This document shows positions 19,072-27,965 of a stretch of 64,000 nucleotides of DNA, one piece after another (position 1 is the first letter of the stretch; each line of letters begins with the position of its first letter). Source of the DNA: Devosia sp. (GTDB lineage: Bacteria; Pseudomonadota; Alphaproteobacteria; Rhizobiales; Devosiaceae); assembly GCF_028290625.1 (NCBI RefSeq), contig NZ_JAQGJM010000022.1:79591-143590 (forward strand), in the 5' to 3' direction. Made by a program: the position numbers and the translations under genes. The notes beneath the pieces were generated by a model. It was not told the origin of the DNA. It did no database searches and saw only the letters and a list, made by a program, of their open reading frames with translations.

Positions 19072-19229
19072 CCCTTCTCCCCTTGCGGGAGAAGGTGCCC
19101 CGTAGGGGCGGATGAGGGGTATCGGGGCTCAGGTTCCGGCACCCAAGCATGGGAGGGCACAAACCCCTCACCCTGCAATTTCTTCTGAACGAAGAAATTG
19201 CGGTCCCTCTCCCGCAAGGGGCGAGGGGA
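19072..19229. repeat. Dispersed GC-rich palindromic intergenic element, type B
   Basis: The 243-bp gap between the GH2 and ABC ATPase genes is filled by hairpin units: TTCTCCCCTTGCGGGAGAA, then GCCCCGTAGGGGC-GGATGAGGGGT, a mirrored ACCCCTCACCCTG, CAATTTCTTC/GAAGAAATTG, and CCCTCTCCCGCAAGGGG. Related modules occur at 44457-44663. It may be transcribed within the operon and fold strongly. Confidence 0.8.
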
Positions 19230-19291
19230 AGCAAGAGCCGATTGGCCGGAAGACAGCGGAGCTGCGCTGGCCCACATGAGGAGGAACCAAG

Positions 19292-20368
<1,077 letters not shown>

Positions 20369-20468
20369 GGTCGGCATCCAGTTTCCGGCGGTGCGCTTAC
20401 CAGGCTCAATGCGACGCACCGCCCGACCGACAAGCCGCATAGAGCAAAACCAAATGGGAGGAATACGC

Positions 20469-21743
20469 ATGAGAAAATCAATACGACGCCTCGCCCTGGC
20501 CTCGACGGCCTTCTTCGCGCTCGCCACCGGCGCCATGGCGCAGCAGACCGTGGTCTGGTGGGACTTTTTGGCCGGCGGTGACGGCGTGCGCATGAAGGCG
20601 CTGATCGACGGCTTCAACAAGGAGCACGAAGGCCAGATCACCATCGAAGGCACGACCCTCGAGTGGGGTACCCCCTTCTACACCAAGCTGCAGACCTCCT
20701 CGGCCATCGGCGAAGGTCCCGATATCGCCACCTATCACCTGTCGCGCATTCCGCTCGCGGTCGATAGCGGCACCCTGTCGCCCATCACCGATGAAGAATT
20801 GGCCGCCGTCGGCCTAGCGGATGACCAGTTCACCCCGGCCGCCGCCGAAGCCGCCAAGGTCGATGGCACGCGCTATGCCGTGCCCTTCGATCAGCATGGC
20901 CTGATCCTCTATTACAACAAGGCCATGCTGGCTGCGGAAGGCTATATTGGCGACGATGGCCTGCCCAAGGGCCTCGACGGCATGGAGAACTTCGAGGCCG
21001 CTTTGGCCAAGTTCACCCATGACGACCAAGTTGGCCTCTCCATGCCGACCGGCGACCGCTACCGCGCCGTCTACTCCTTCTTCGGCCAGCAGGGCGGCAC
21101 CATGTTTGACGCCGATGCCGGCGGGTTCTTCCCCACCGACGAGGATCTGGCCAAGCTGACCACCGCGACTGCCACCATGGCCCGCTGGGTCGAAAAGGGC
21201 TGGACGCCCAAGCAGATCGAATCTCCCGCCGCGCTCGCCACCTTCACCTCCGGCAAGGCCGCGTTCTTCATCATGGGCAATTGGGAAGTCCCCACCATGA
21301 CCGATCTGAACGCCAAGGGCGAACTGTTCGATTGGGGCGCAGTGCAGCTCCCCGTGCTGTTCGACAAGTCGGCCGCCTGGTCTGACTCGCACGCCTTCGT
21401 CATCCCCGCCAATGCCGGCAAGGAAGCCGATCCGGAGAAGCGCGCTGCCGTGCTCCAGGTCATCAAGTGGATGGACGAGCACTCCATCTCCTGGGCCGGT
21501 GCCGGCCATATCCCGGCCTTCAACGCGGTGCGTGACAGTGCCGAGTTCAAGGCCCTGAAGCCTCAGTCCGACTATGCGGGCTTCGCCGCTACCGCCGTCT
21601 TCGATCCGCGCACGATCCTGGCTGGTCCCGCCGCGCCCTTGGGCGACGCCTGGACCAACTACATCGTGCCCGCCACCTCGGGCGAAATCGACCCCGCCGA
21701 AGCCGCCACGCAGATGCGCGACGACTTGAACGGGCAGCTCTAG
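20469..21743 (+). CDS. Sugar ABC transporter substrate-binding protein (family 1)
   Basis: A 424-residue periplasmic sugar-binding protein. Sec signal with two arginines and a hydrophobic core (MRKSIRRLALASTAFFALAT, cleavage after AMA-Q). The mature protein opens with QQTVVWWDFLAGGDG, like CUT1 binding proteins, and carries the AAFFIMGNWE region of that family. The start at 20469 follows a strong GGGAGG; a longer in-frame reading upstream overlaps the ATPase gene and is not used. It delivers its sugar to the two permeases encoded next. Confidence 0.95.
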   Translation: MRKSIRRLALASTAFFALATGAMAQQTVVWWDFLAGGDGVRMKALIDGFNKEHEGQITIEGTTLEWGTPFYTKLQTSSAIGEGPDIATYHLSRIPLAVDSGTLSPITDEELAAVGLADDQFTPAAAEAAKVDGTRYAVPFDQHGLILYYNKAMLAAEGYIGDDGLPKGLDGMENFEAALAKFTHDDQVGLSMPTGDRYRAVYSFFGQQGGTMFDADAGGFFPTDEDLAKLTTATATMARWVEKGWTPKQIESPAALATFTSGKAAFFIMGNWEVPTMTDLNAKGELFDWGAVQLPVLFDKSAAWSDSHAFVIPANAGKEADPEKRAAVLQVIKWMDEHSISWAGAGHIPAFNAVRDSAEFKALKPQSDYAGFAATAVFDPRTILAGPAAPLGDAWTNYIVPATSGEIDPAEAATQMRDDLNGQL

Positions 21744-21756
21744 AGCTGGCGGCCTT

Positions 21757-21869
21757 ACCCCCACCTATCCTCCCCCTGACAGGGGGAGGAACCGGGCGGT
21801 GTGTGAGGCAATATCGAGTTCAAACAACGAAATGGCTCCTCCCCCTTCAGGGGGAGGTTGGGTGGGGGT
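21757..21869. repeat. Dispersed palindromic intergenic element, type A
   Basis: Mirror-image ends: ACCCCCACC and CCTCCCCCT-N3-AGGGGGAGG on the left, CCTCCCCCT-N2-AGGGGGAGG and GTGGGGGT on the right, separated by about 45 unrelated bases. The same modules occur in opposite order at 47135-47232. It lies inside the ABC operon between binding protein and first permease, where it could act as a 3' stabiliser that raises binding-protein mRNA. Confidence 0.85.
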
Positions 21870-21901
21870 GACTGGTGCCCCGATACCGTGGAGAGACCAT
21901 C

Positions 21902-22783
21902 ATGCTCAGGGACAGGCGCAAGGAATATCTGGCCGCGGCGGTTCTCGTCGGCCCGTTTGTCGTCATCTATGGCGCGCTGTTCGTCTGGCCGACGATCCAG
22001 ATGCTGATCATGAGCTTCACCGATGCGCCCCTGATCGGCCCCGGCGACTGGGTCGGCTTCAAGAACTATGTTCGCATCCTGACCCACAAGCTGTTCAGCG
22101 CCGCGTTCCTCAACACTGCCTATTTCGTCCTGCTGACGGTCATCCCCAATACGCTGGTGTCGCTAGCCATCGCCATGGCGGTCAACCGGCTCAAGGGCTG
22201 GAAACAGGGCTTCGTGATGGCCTGCTTCTTCCTGCCCTATATCCTGCCCGTCTCGGTGGTGTTCCTCACCTGGAACTGGATCATCGACGTGCAATACGGC
22301 ATGATTCAATATCTTGTGCGCCCCTTCAATGGCGGCCAGGGACTGTCACTGACGCGCACCATTCCGTTCTTCATGCCCACCGTCGCCGTCGTCACCATCT
22401 GGTGGACGCTGGGCTTCAACGTGCTGCTGTTCATCGCCGGGCTGCGCAATGTCTCGCCCGAGATTTACGAGGCCGCCGCGCTCGACAATGCCGGCCGTTG
22501 GCGCCAGTTCAGCCGCATCACCTGGCCGCTGATCTGGCCGGTGACCGCGCTGGTGCTGACCATCCAGCTTATCGCCCAGCTCAAGATTTTCGACCAGGTC
22601 TACCTGTTCTCGATCGGCGGGCGGCAGGACGCCACCATCGTGCTGGTGCAATACATCTACAAAGCCGCCTTCCAGCAGAACAAGGGCGGCGAGGCCGCCG
22701 CCGCCTCGGTGATCCTCTTCGGCATGATCATCGTGCTCTCCGTCCTCCAATATCAATTGCTCCGTGCCCGAGGTGAGAAATGA
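21902..22783 (+). CDS. Sugar ABC transporter permease (MalF/UgpA-like)
   Basis: A 293-residue inner-membrane permease with six hydrophobic segments and the ATPase-contacting EAA loop (EIYEAAALDNAGRWRQFSRITWPLI, about residues 195-220). The ATG at 21902 is chosen over a GTG nine codons earlier because GGAGA precedes it. Its stop overlaps the next permease by 4 bases (ATGA), so the two are translationally coupled and form the heterodimeric channel. Confidence 0.94.
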   Translation: MLRDRRKEYLAAAVLVGPFVVIYGALFVWPTIQMLIMSFTDAPLIGPGDWVGFKNYVRILTHKLFSAAFLNTAYFVLLTVIPNTLVSLAIAMAVNRLKGWKQGFVMACFFLPYILPVSVVFLTWNWIIDVQYGMIQYLVRPFNGGQGLSLTRTIPFFMPTVAVVTIWWTLGFNVLLFIAGLRNVSPEIYEAAALDNAGRWRQFSRITWPLIWPVTALVLTIQLIAQLKIFDQVYLFSIGGRQDATIVLVQYIYKAAFQQNKGGEAAAASVILFGMIIVLSVLQYQLLRARGEK

Positions 22784-23661
22784 GCGCCGACGCCATTCCC
22801 CAAAGCCGCGCCATCCCAGATCGCGTCCGCCGCGACCGCGCCATCGATGTCGGCGGGTTGATCCTCTCCGCCATCACCATCGTGTTTGCCCTCGCGGCCT
22901 TTTTCCCGATCTATTGGGCGGTCATCACCTCGTTCAAATCCGAGAGCGAAGTCATCGCCAGCGGCCTGTCGCTCTGGCCAAAACGCCTCAATATCGAGGC
23001 CTACCAGCACATCTGGAACAATACGCGGATCGGCTACTGGTACATCAATTCGCTGGTGACCTCGGCGCTGATCACCGCCATCGTCATCGTCAGTTCGGCC
23101 GGCTGCGCCTATGCGCTGAGCCAGCTCGATTTCCCCGGCCGGCGGGTCATCTACGTGCTGATCCTGGCCTGCTTCATGGTCCCCATGCAGGCGCTGATCG
23201 TCAATCATTTCGTCCTGATGGCACAGTTCAAGCTGCTCAACACCTGGCCCGGCATCATCTTGCCGCAGCTGATCGTTCCGGTGGTGATCATCGTCTACAA
23301 GCAGTTCTTCGACTCGGTGCCCAAGGAATACCGGGAGGCCGCGCAGATGGACAGCGCCGGCCCGTTCAAGATCCTGTTCCGCATCTACCTGCCGATGAAC
23401 TGGGGCATTACCAGCGCCCTTGCCATCATCACCTTCATCGGTGCCTGGAATGCGTTCCTGTGGCCCTTCCTCGCCGCCACCGGTGAAGCCACCATGACGG
23501 TCCCGGTCGGCATCACCCAGGTCAAGGACGCCTATGGCATTGTCTATGCCCGCCTGATGGCCTCCGCCGTCATGGCCGGCCTGCCCGTGGCCGTCGTCTA
23601 CCTGCTGTTCCAGCGCCGCGTCACCCAGGCCATCATGCTATCCGCCGGGGTCAAGGGATAA
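22780..23661 (+). CDS. Sugar ABC transporter permease (MalG/UgpE-like)
   Basis: A 293-residue inner-membrane permease, partner of the preceding gene. Six hydrophobic segments after a 25-residue cytoplasmic head; EAA motif YREAAQMDSAGPFKILFRIYLP. It is the last gene of the GH2-ATPase-SBP-permease-permease operon, followed by a strong hairpin at 23672-23696 and then relic DNA. Confidence 0.94.
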   Translation: MSADAIPQSRAIPDRVRRDRAIDVGGLILSAITIVFALAAFFPIYWAVITSFKSESEVIASGLSLWPKRLNIEAYQHIWNNTRIGYWYINSLVTSALITAIVIVSSAGCAYALSQLDFPGRRVIYVLILACFMVPMQALIVNHFVLMAQFKLLNTWPGIILPQLIVPVVIIVYKQFFDSVPKEYREAAQMDSAGPFKILFRIYLPMNWGITSALAIITFIGAWNAFLWPFLAATGEATMTVPVGITQVKDAYGIVYARLMASAVMAGLPVAVVYLLFQRRVTQAIMLSAGVKG

Positions 23662-23671
23662 CCATCGCCAC

Positions 23672-23696
23672 TCGGCGCCGGACCAGCCGGCGCCGA
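23672..23696 (+). terminator. Hairpin at end of the sugar ABC operon
   Basis: Perfect 10-bp arms TCGGCGCCGG/CCGGCGCCGA with loop ACCAG, 10 bases after the last permease stop. Very stable but followed by AAAA rather than T residues, so factor-dependent or stabilising roles are also possible. Confidence 0.5.
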
Positions 23697-23705
23697 AAAT
23701 GACAG

Positions 23706-23852
23706 TTTACTTGTGTCGACCGAATAGGTCATCGGCGGCGCGCTGATCGGCGATCCGAGGTTGACGCTCCACAGCACATCCAGCGTATCGACATCCATGG
23801 CCTCGAACGCGCCGTCCATCTGGCTGGAGAACAGCAGGTGCCCGCTGTCGCC
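23706..23852 (-). pseudogene. Fragment of a PQQ-dependent dehydrogenase C-terminus
   Basis: On the minus strand, about 49 codons read GHLLFSSQMDGAFEAMDVDT, then LDVLWSVNLGSPISAPPMTY. This is the last propeller-blade pattern of quinoprotein alcohol/sugar dehydrogenases (FxxxxDGxFxAxDxxTxxxLW, then GSPIxAPPxTYxVDG). Nothing before or after in that frame continues the homology, no start is present, and it abuts a transposase relic. A dead fragment left by a rearrangement. Confidence 0.6.
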
Positions 23853-23877
23853 AGGGCGAGCAAGGGGCGGCGCTGGC

Positions 23878-24252
23878 GCTGTGGTCGAGGCGGACGAAAC
23901 CTGCTTCGGCAAGACCGAAGAATAGCCGACCCATCGCACCAGCGGCGAACCCTTCAAGGCAAAGACCCGTCGCGGTCCTTCCGGCAAGCGCGCCGTGGTG
24001 GCTCTGGTGGAGCGTGGCGGCAACGTGCGCAGCCTCCATTGTAGACCGCGCCAACGTCTCTAACGTAGCGGCTACGTCGCTTCCAACGTCCTGCGCAAGA
24101 CTGTCCTGAACACCGACGAAAGCCGCCTCTACACCAAGATTGGCACTGAGTTCGCCGCACACCAGACCGTCACCCACGGCGCCGACGAATATGTGCGCGG
24201 CGATGCCTACACCAACACCATCGAAGGCGTCAGCATCTTCAAGCGCGGCACG
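23878..24252 (+). pseudogene. IS1595-family (ISXO2-like) transposase remnant
   Basis: Recognisable pieces of the DDE domain in order: VVEADETCFGKTEE, PSGKRAVVALVERGGNVRS, LNTDESRLYTKIGTEFAAHQ, EYVRGDAYTNTIEG and SIFKRG. It is broken by an in-frame TAG at 23923-23925 and by two compensating frameshifts: an extra T at 24040 and two extra bases at 24068-24069. The N-terminal zinc-ribbon part and the C-terminus after SIFKRG are missing. Clearly non-functional. Confidence 0.8.
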
Positions 24253-24320
24253 TGACAGAATCCCGGGCATCGTAAAGGTCTAACGCTTGCGGCGCAGCGC
24301 ATACCGCATGGCAAAACTCG

Positions 24321-24581
24321 TTATTGCTTCGTCAGATGCCCGTCGAGCCAATCCGCAACGGTTTGGTTGATGACGCGCCGATAGTTACCTACTCCGGTTA
24401 TTTCCAGAACAATGATCCCGTCATTATCGTCCAAGACGCCAACGTCCAGCAGCACGGCGATGACTTGGCTTGGCAGAAGTGGCGTGTCGATAATCCAGAT
24501 GGATTGCAGGGGTTTGCAAAACTCGACGGCGCTGCGCAAGGCATCAAACAAACGGTCGTAACTGACAGTGTACCAAGCCAT
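24321..24581 (-). CDS. Small SinR/Cas2-like ferredoxin-fold protein
   Basis: An 86-residue protein beginning MAWYTVSYD and continuing LQSIWIIDTP, then LLDVGVLDDNDGIIVLEITG, and ending ADWLDGHLTKQ. The pattern (VSYD; ST/SIWII; DxNDxxxVxxxTG; WLxxHL) matches the SinR-family or Cas2-related small proteins scattered on bacterial genomes. About ten residues normally after the first strand appear to be missing, so it may be decayed. No cas genes or repeats are nearby. GGAG lies about 13 bases upstream, which is rather far. It sits in a relic-rich stretch. Confidence 0.5.
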   Translation of the reverse strand: MAWYTVSYDRLFDALRSAVEFCKPLQSIWIIDTPLLPSQVIAVLLDVGVLDDNDGIIVLEITGVGNYRRVINQTVADWLDGHLTKQ

Positions 24582-24696
24582 GCCTGACGCTCCAATTGAG
24601 AGCGCCAACGTCTGCCGAGTCTATGGGTTTGGTCAAAGACATAATCCCCACGGCAACCTATGGGAGATCGGGGTTGGGACCGCGCGCGTACAACCG

Positions 24697-24915
24697 CTAG
24701 TAGGACCCCGATACCTGGCGTCGGCCGGTTTGGGGTGGCTGCTGCAGGCTCTGCAACCGCTTGTCCATCGCTTCGGCTTCGGCGCTGGTGAAGCGCCCCC
24801 AGCGGAAGCCTTCGATAATGGCGTCGATCTCGGCCGTCCGCTGCCTCAGCTCAGCATCGGACTCTCCGGGAAACGGCTTGGTCTGGGTCTTTGACCACTT
24901 GTGATAGACGTTCAT
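24697..24915 (-). CDS. Small hypothetical protein (72 aa)
   Basis: A charged 72-residue protein, MNVYHKWSKTQTKPFPGESD followed by a glutamate/alanine-rich helix (AELRQRTAEIDAIIEGFRWG, then RFTSAEAEAMDKRLQ). No signal or membrane segment; I do not recognise a family. An in-frame Met at 24987 would give 96 residues but would overlap the predicted MarR operator, so the shorter start is preferred; neither has a strong ribosome-binding site. It is divergent from a MarR gene, the usual place for a MarR-controlled gene. Confidence 0.45.
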   Translation of the reverse strand: MNVYHKWSKTQTKPFPGESDAELRQRTAEIDAIIEGFRWGRFTSAEAEAMDKRLQSLQQPPQTGRRQVSGSY

Positions 24916-24956
24916 CTGCTTAAGCTGCGCCGCTGCTCGATATGCTCTCGCATGCT

Positions 24957-24974
24957 TTGTATCATGACATACAA
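24957..24974. promoter_or_regulatory. Predicted MarR operator in divergent region
   Basis: Perfect inverted repeat TTGTAT-CATGAC-ATACAA (6-bp arms). A further half-site TTTGTAT follows at about 24988. It lies between the small minus-strand gene and the plus-strand MarR gene. Confidence 0.6.
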
Positions 24975-25044
24975 TGAGTGCCAGCATTTTGTATGTTACA
25001 CTACGGCCCGGGAACGGGTCAGACGAGACGAGAAGGGACGCGCC

Positions 25045-25563
25045 GTGCCGCAGGACAGAATCGAAAGTGCCGGCGCCGAGGCCATCAGGCTGAAAACGCT
25101 GTCCAAGCCGGGTTATGTGGAGCACGAGGAACTGTTCTACCTGATCGTGGAGCTGTCCCGCCATATCAGCACCCAGTTCGACAAGCTGATGCTGCGGCAC
25201 CGCCTGACCCACTCGCAGTGGTGGGCCTTGATGCACATCTACAAGCAGGAAGGCCTGACCCAGTCGGCCCTGGCCACATTGATGCAGATGGGCCGCGCAT
25301 CGGCGGGCGCCCTCCTGGAAAAGCTCGCCGCCGCCGGCTGGATCGAGCGCCGCCCCGATCCCTCCGACAGCCGCGTCCGCCGCGTTTTCCTGACCCTGGC
25401 CGCCATTCCGGTCTTCGAACAGATGCAGGCCGAAGGCGAGACCCAGTTCAAGGTGTTCCTCAAGGGCGTGACCCTGGCCGAAGAACGCCAACTCATCGAT
25501 GGCCTGCGCCGCATCCGCACAAATTCAGAACAGCACGACGCCAGCAGCGCCCTGGAAAGCTGA
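25045..25563 (+). CDS. MarR family transcriptional regulator
   Basis: A 172-residue winged-helix regulator. Core: LTHSQWWALMHIYKQEGLTQ, then SALATLMQMGRASAGALLEKL and the wing ERRPDPSDSRVRRVFLT. The GTG at 25045 is chosen because AAGGGA precedes it and the upstream in-frame extension runs through the operator palindrome. It is divergent from the 72-residue gene and followed at once by a nucleoside-hydrolase fragment. Its real targets are unclear; an adjacent pump gene, common for this family, is absent and may have been lost. Confidence 0.88.
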   Translation: MPQDRIESAGAEAIRLKTLSKPGYVEHEELFYLIVELSRHISTQFDKLMLRHRLTHSQWWALMHIYKQEGLTQSALATLMQMGRASAGALLEKLAAAGWIERRPDPSDSRVRRVFLTLAAIPVFEQMQAEGETQFKVFLKGVTLAEERQLIDGLRRIRTNSEQHDASSALES

Positions 25564-25717
25564 AACCGCGCGACCGCTCTGGGACATGGCGCCGGTCGGC
25601 TGGCTGCTCGACGAGAGCTGGGCGCCCGGCGTTCTCGTGCCCACGCTCATCCTAATCGACAATGCCACCTACGGCATTGACCGGGGCCATCCGGTGATGC
25701 GCTATGTCACCCGGCGA
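25562..25717 (+). pseudogene. Fragment resembling a nucleoside hydrolase C-terminus
   Basis: About 52 codons with no usable start read ARPLWDMAPVGWLLDESWAP, later ILIDNATYGIDRGHPVMRYV. This matches the late part of inosine-uridine-preferring nucleoside hydrolases (K/RPLWDxxAVAWLLxP, then HPMRYV). The rest of the enzyme is missing on both sides and the reading frame runs directly out of the MarR stop region. The 315-bp gap 25564-25878 holds nothing else I recognise. Confidence 0.5.
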
Positions 25718-25878
25718 CCACTGCGGAACGTGAACGGCAATCACGATTCACGTCCAGCAGCATGTCGGCTTGTGGGCCAGGGAGGCTTTCATGTGTAATG
25801 CCGGAAGCAAATGCACGCTCCGTATTATCGATGCGGCGCTGACGCTGCGCCCTCGCTTTGCCACGTCGGTCGCCCGTC

Positions 25879-26316
25879 ATGGATGATACGGCCAAACCCG
25901 CAACCGCGACGCTTCTCGCGGTGATCGACAGGATCATCCCGGCCGACCAGGACCCCGGCGCGCTGGACCTGGGAACTGACCACTATGTCATGGCCCAATT
26001 GTCCAGTCAGGCAGGATTGGCGGCCTCGGTCTGGGCGGGCCTGGCACAGCTCGATGACCTTGCCGACACCCGTTTTAACGCTGTTTTTGCCAAGCTGACG
26101 GCCGAGCAGCAGGACGCGCTTATAGCCCTGCACCAGCAGGCAGACTGGTTTGCCGCCCTCGCCGAACTGACCGCCGAGGGTTTTTACGCCGACCCGGCCA
26201 ATAGCGGCAATCGCGATGCCCTGTCCTGGCGCATGATCGGCTACCAACATCGCCTGCCCGAGGGTCCGAACGGACCGATGCCTAAGGCCGACATGGAGCC
26301 CGGCGATGCGCCTTGA
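25879..26316 (+). CDS. Gluconate 2-dehydrogenase subunit 3-like protein
   Basis: A 145-residue protein of the gluconate 2-dehydrogenase subunit 3 family: ATLLAVIDRIIPADQDPGAL at the N-terminus, a helical middle (FAKLTAEQQDALIALHQQ) and the terminal FYADPANSGNRDALSWRMIGY motif. It lacks the twin-arginine leader that many relatives have, so it may be cytosolic. Its 3' end overlaps the GMC oxidoreductase gene by 11 bases. Such pairs form sugar or glucoside dehydrogenases, the small subunit helping folding or export of the flavoprotein. An upstream TTG start is possible. Confidence 0.85.
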   Translation: MDDTAKPATATLLAVIDRIIPADQDPGALDLGTDHYVMAQLSSQAGLAASVWAGLAQLDDLADTRFNAVFAKLTAEQQDALIALHQQADWFAALAELTAEGFYADPANSGNRDALSWRMIGYQHRLPEGPNGPMPKADMEPGDAP

Positions 26317-27952
26317 TTACGATTGCATCGTCGTGGGCGCCGGCGCGGCCGGCACCATCATCGCCGCACTCGTTGCGGAGGCGGGCAAGCGCGTCCTCCT
26401 GATCGAGCGCGGTCGCGAGATGTCTTATGCCGCCGACGGCCGGCGCGATCATCTGCGCAACCAGCGTCTGTCCCAGCACGGTCACAATGCCGGCCCCGAC
26501 ATCGACGGCAATCCGCGCGTGGTGGTCGCTCCCGATGGCACCGAGCGCGTCGTGCGGCCACACGAACCCGGCTACCATAACAATGCTGCGGCGGTGGGCA
26601 GCGGCACCGTGGTCTATGGAGCCCAGGCCTGGCGCTTCTTGCCCGATGATTTTCGCATGGCCAGCCGCTATGGCACTCCCCAGGGATCGTCCCTCACCGA
26701 CTGGCCAATCGGCTATGCCGATCTCGCCCCCTTTTATGAGCAGGCCGAACAGCAGGTCGGCGCGGCAGGCGACAGCCACGGCAATCGCCATCAGGGTGCC
26801 CGAGGCGCCGATTATCCCATGCCGCCCGTGCCGCAACACAAGAGCGCAGCCGCCTTGCAGCAGGGCGCGGCGGCGCTCGGCATGAACAGTTTCACCCCAC
26901 CCCTGCTCATCAATACGATCCCCCGCGCTGGCCGCGGCGCCTGTATCGGCTGCGGCTCCTGCGTGGGCTTCCCATGCCCGAGCAACGCCAAGAACGGCAC
27001 GCAGAACACCATGCTGCCGCGAGCCCTTGCCACCGGCAATTGCCAATTGCTGCCCAATGCCATGGTCACCGCGATCGATACCGATGCCTCGGGCAAGGTG
27101 ACGGGCGTGACCTTGGTCGCGGACGAGGGTGGCGCCCGACAGAGCCGCAGCGTCACGGCCCGCATGGTCGTCGTCAGCGGCGGTGCGATCGAGACCGCTC
27201 GCCTGCTCTTGCTGTCGCGTTCAGCGATGCATCCAGACGGCCTCGGAAACGCGCATGGTCAGGTCGGGCGGCATTTGCAGGGCCATTACTATCCCTCCGT
27301 CTATGGCTGGTTCGACCAGGACGTGCACGACGACGAGGGACCCGGCGTCACCATTGCGACGACCGATTTCAACCACGGCAATGATGGCGTGGTCGGCGGC
27401 GGTATGCTGGCCGACGACTTCATCATGCTGCCGGCCATCTTCTGGAAATCGGCGTTGCCCGCCGACCTGCCGCGTTGGGGCAGGCCAGCCAAGGATTTCA
27501 TGCGCGATGGCTACCGCCGCGTATTGTCGATCAAAGGCCCGGTGCACGAAATCCCCAGCCCGGATGCACGTGTGTCGCTCGATGGCCGTGTTACCGATCG
27601 CTTCGGCCTGCCCGTGGTACGACTATCGGGCACCACGCACCCTGAAACCGTGCGCACCGCGAGCTTCATGTTCGAACGCGCGCATGACTGGATGGCGGCA
27701 TCCGGCGCCACGCGGGTCTGGGGCCGCGCCCCCGTGCTGCAACTATCGGCCGGCCAACATCAGGCCGGCACCTGCCGCATGGGCGATGCACCCGAAGGCT
27801 CGGTTACGGACCAATGGGGCCGGGTCTGGGGGCACGACAACCTGTTCGTCTCCGACGCATCGCTGCACCCAACCAATGGCGGCTTCAACCCCGTACTGAC
27901 GATCATGGCCCTGGCCTTCCGCAATGGCGCCCACATGGCTTCAAACCTTTAG
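26306..27952 (+). CDS. GMC family FAD-dependent oxidoreductase (catalytic subunit)
   Basis: A 548-residue flavoprotein. N-terminal FAD-binding motif CIVVGAGAAGT with the ERG motif after the second strand (LLIERGR). A cysteine-containing insertion (CIGCGSCVGFPCPSNAKN) is typical of gluconate/glucoside dehydrogenase-type GMC enzymes. The C-terminal region has GQHQAGTCRMG and SDASLHPTNGGFNPVLTIMA, with His and Asn at the expected catalytic positions. With the overlapping small-subunit gene it makes a dehydrogenase for a sugar, sugar acid or glycoside, likely passing electrons to a cytochrome or quinone. Substrate unknown. Confidence 0.92.
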   Translation: MRLDYDCIVVGAGAAGTIIAALVAEAGKRVLLIERGREMSYAADGRRDHLRNQRLSQHGHNAGPDIDGNPRVVVAPDGTERVVRPHEPGYHNNAAAVGSGTVVYGAQAWRFLPDDFRMASRYGTPQGSSLTDWPIGYADLAPFYEQAEQQVGAAGDSHGNRHQGARGADYPMPPVPQHKSAAALQQGAAALGMNSFTPPLLINTIPRAGRGACIGCGSCVGFPCPSNAKNGTQNTMLPRALATGNCQLLPNAMVTAIDTDASGKVTGVTLVADEGGARQSRSVTARMVVVSGGAIETARLLLLSRSAMHPDGLGNAHGQVGRHLQGHYYPSVYGWFDQDVHDDEGPGVTIATTDFNHGNDGVVGGGMLADDFIMLPAIFWKSALPADLPRWGRPAKDFMRDGYRRVLSIKGPVHEIPSPDARVSLDGRVTDRFGLPVVRLSGTTHPETVRTASFMFERAHDWMAASGATRVWGRAPVLQLSAGQHQAGTCRMGDAPEGSVTDQWGRVWGHDNLFVSDASLHPTNGGFNPVLTIMALAFRNGAHMASNL

Positions 27953-27965
27953 TGCTTATGGGAGG

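Noticed and set aside
19072..19229. GC-rich inverted repeats considered as ends of an insertion sequence
   Set aside because: No transposase frame lies between the arms and the same modules recur at other intergenic sites, so they are dispersed hairpin elements.
24321..24581. Cas2 of a CRISPR system
   Set aside because: No cas1, effector genes or repeat-spacer array in the window; only weak fold-level resemblance.
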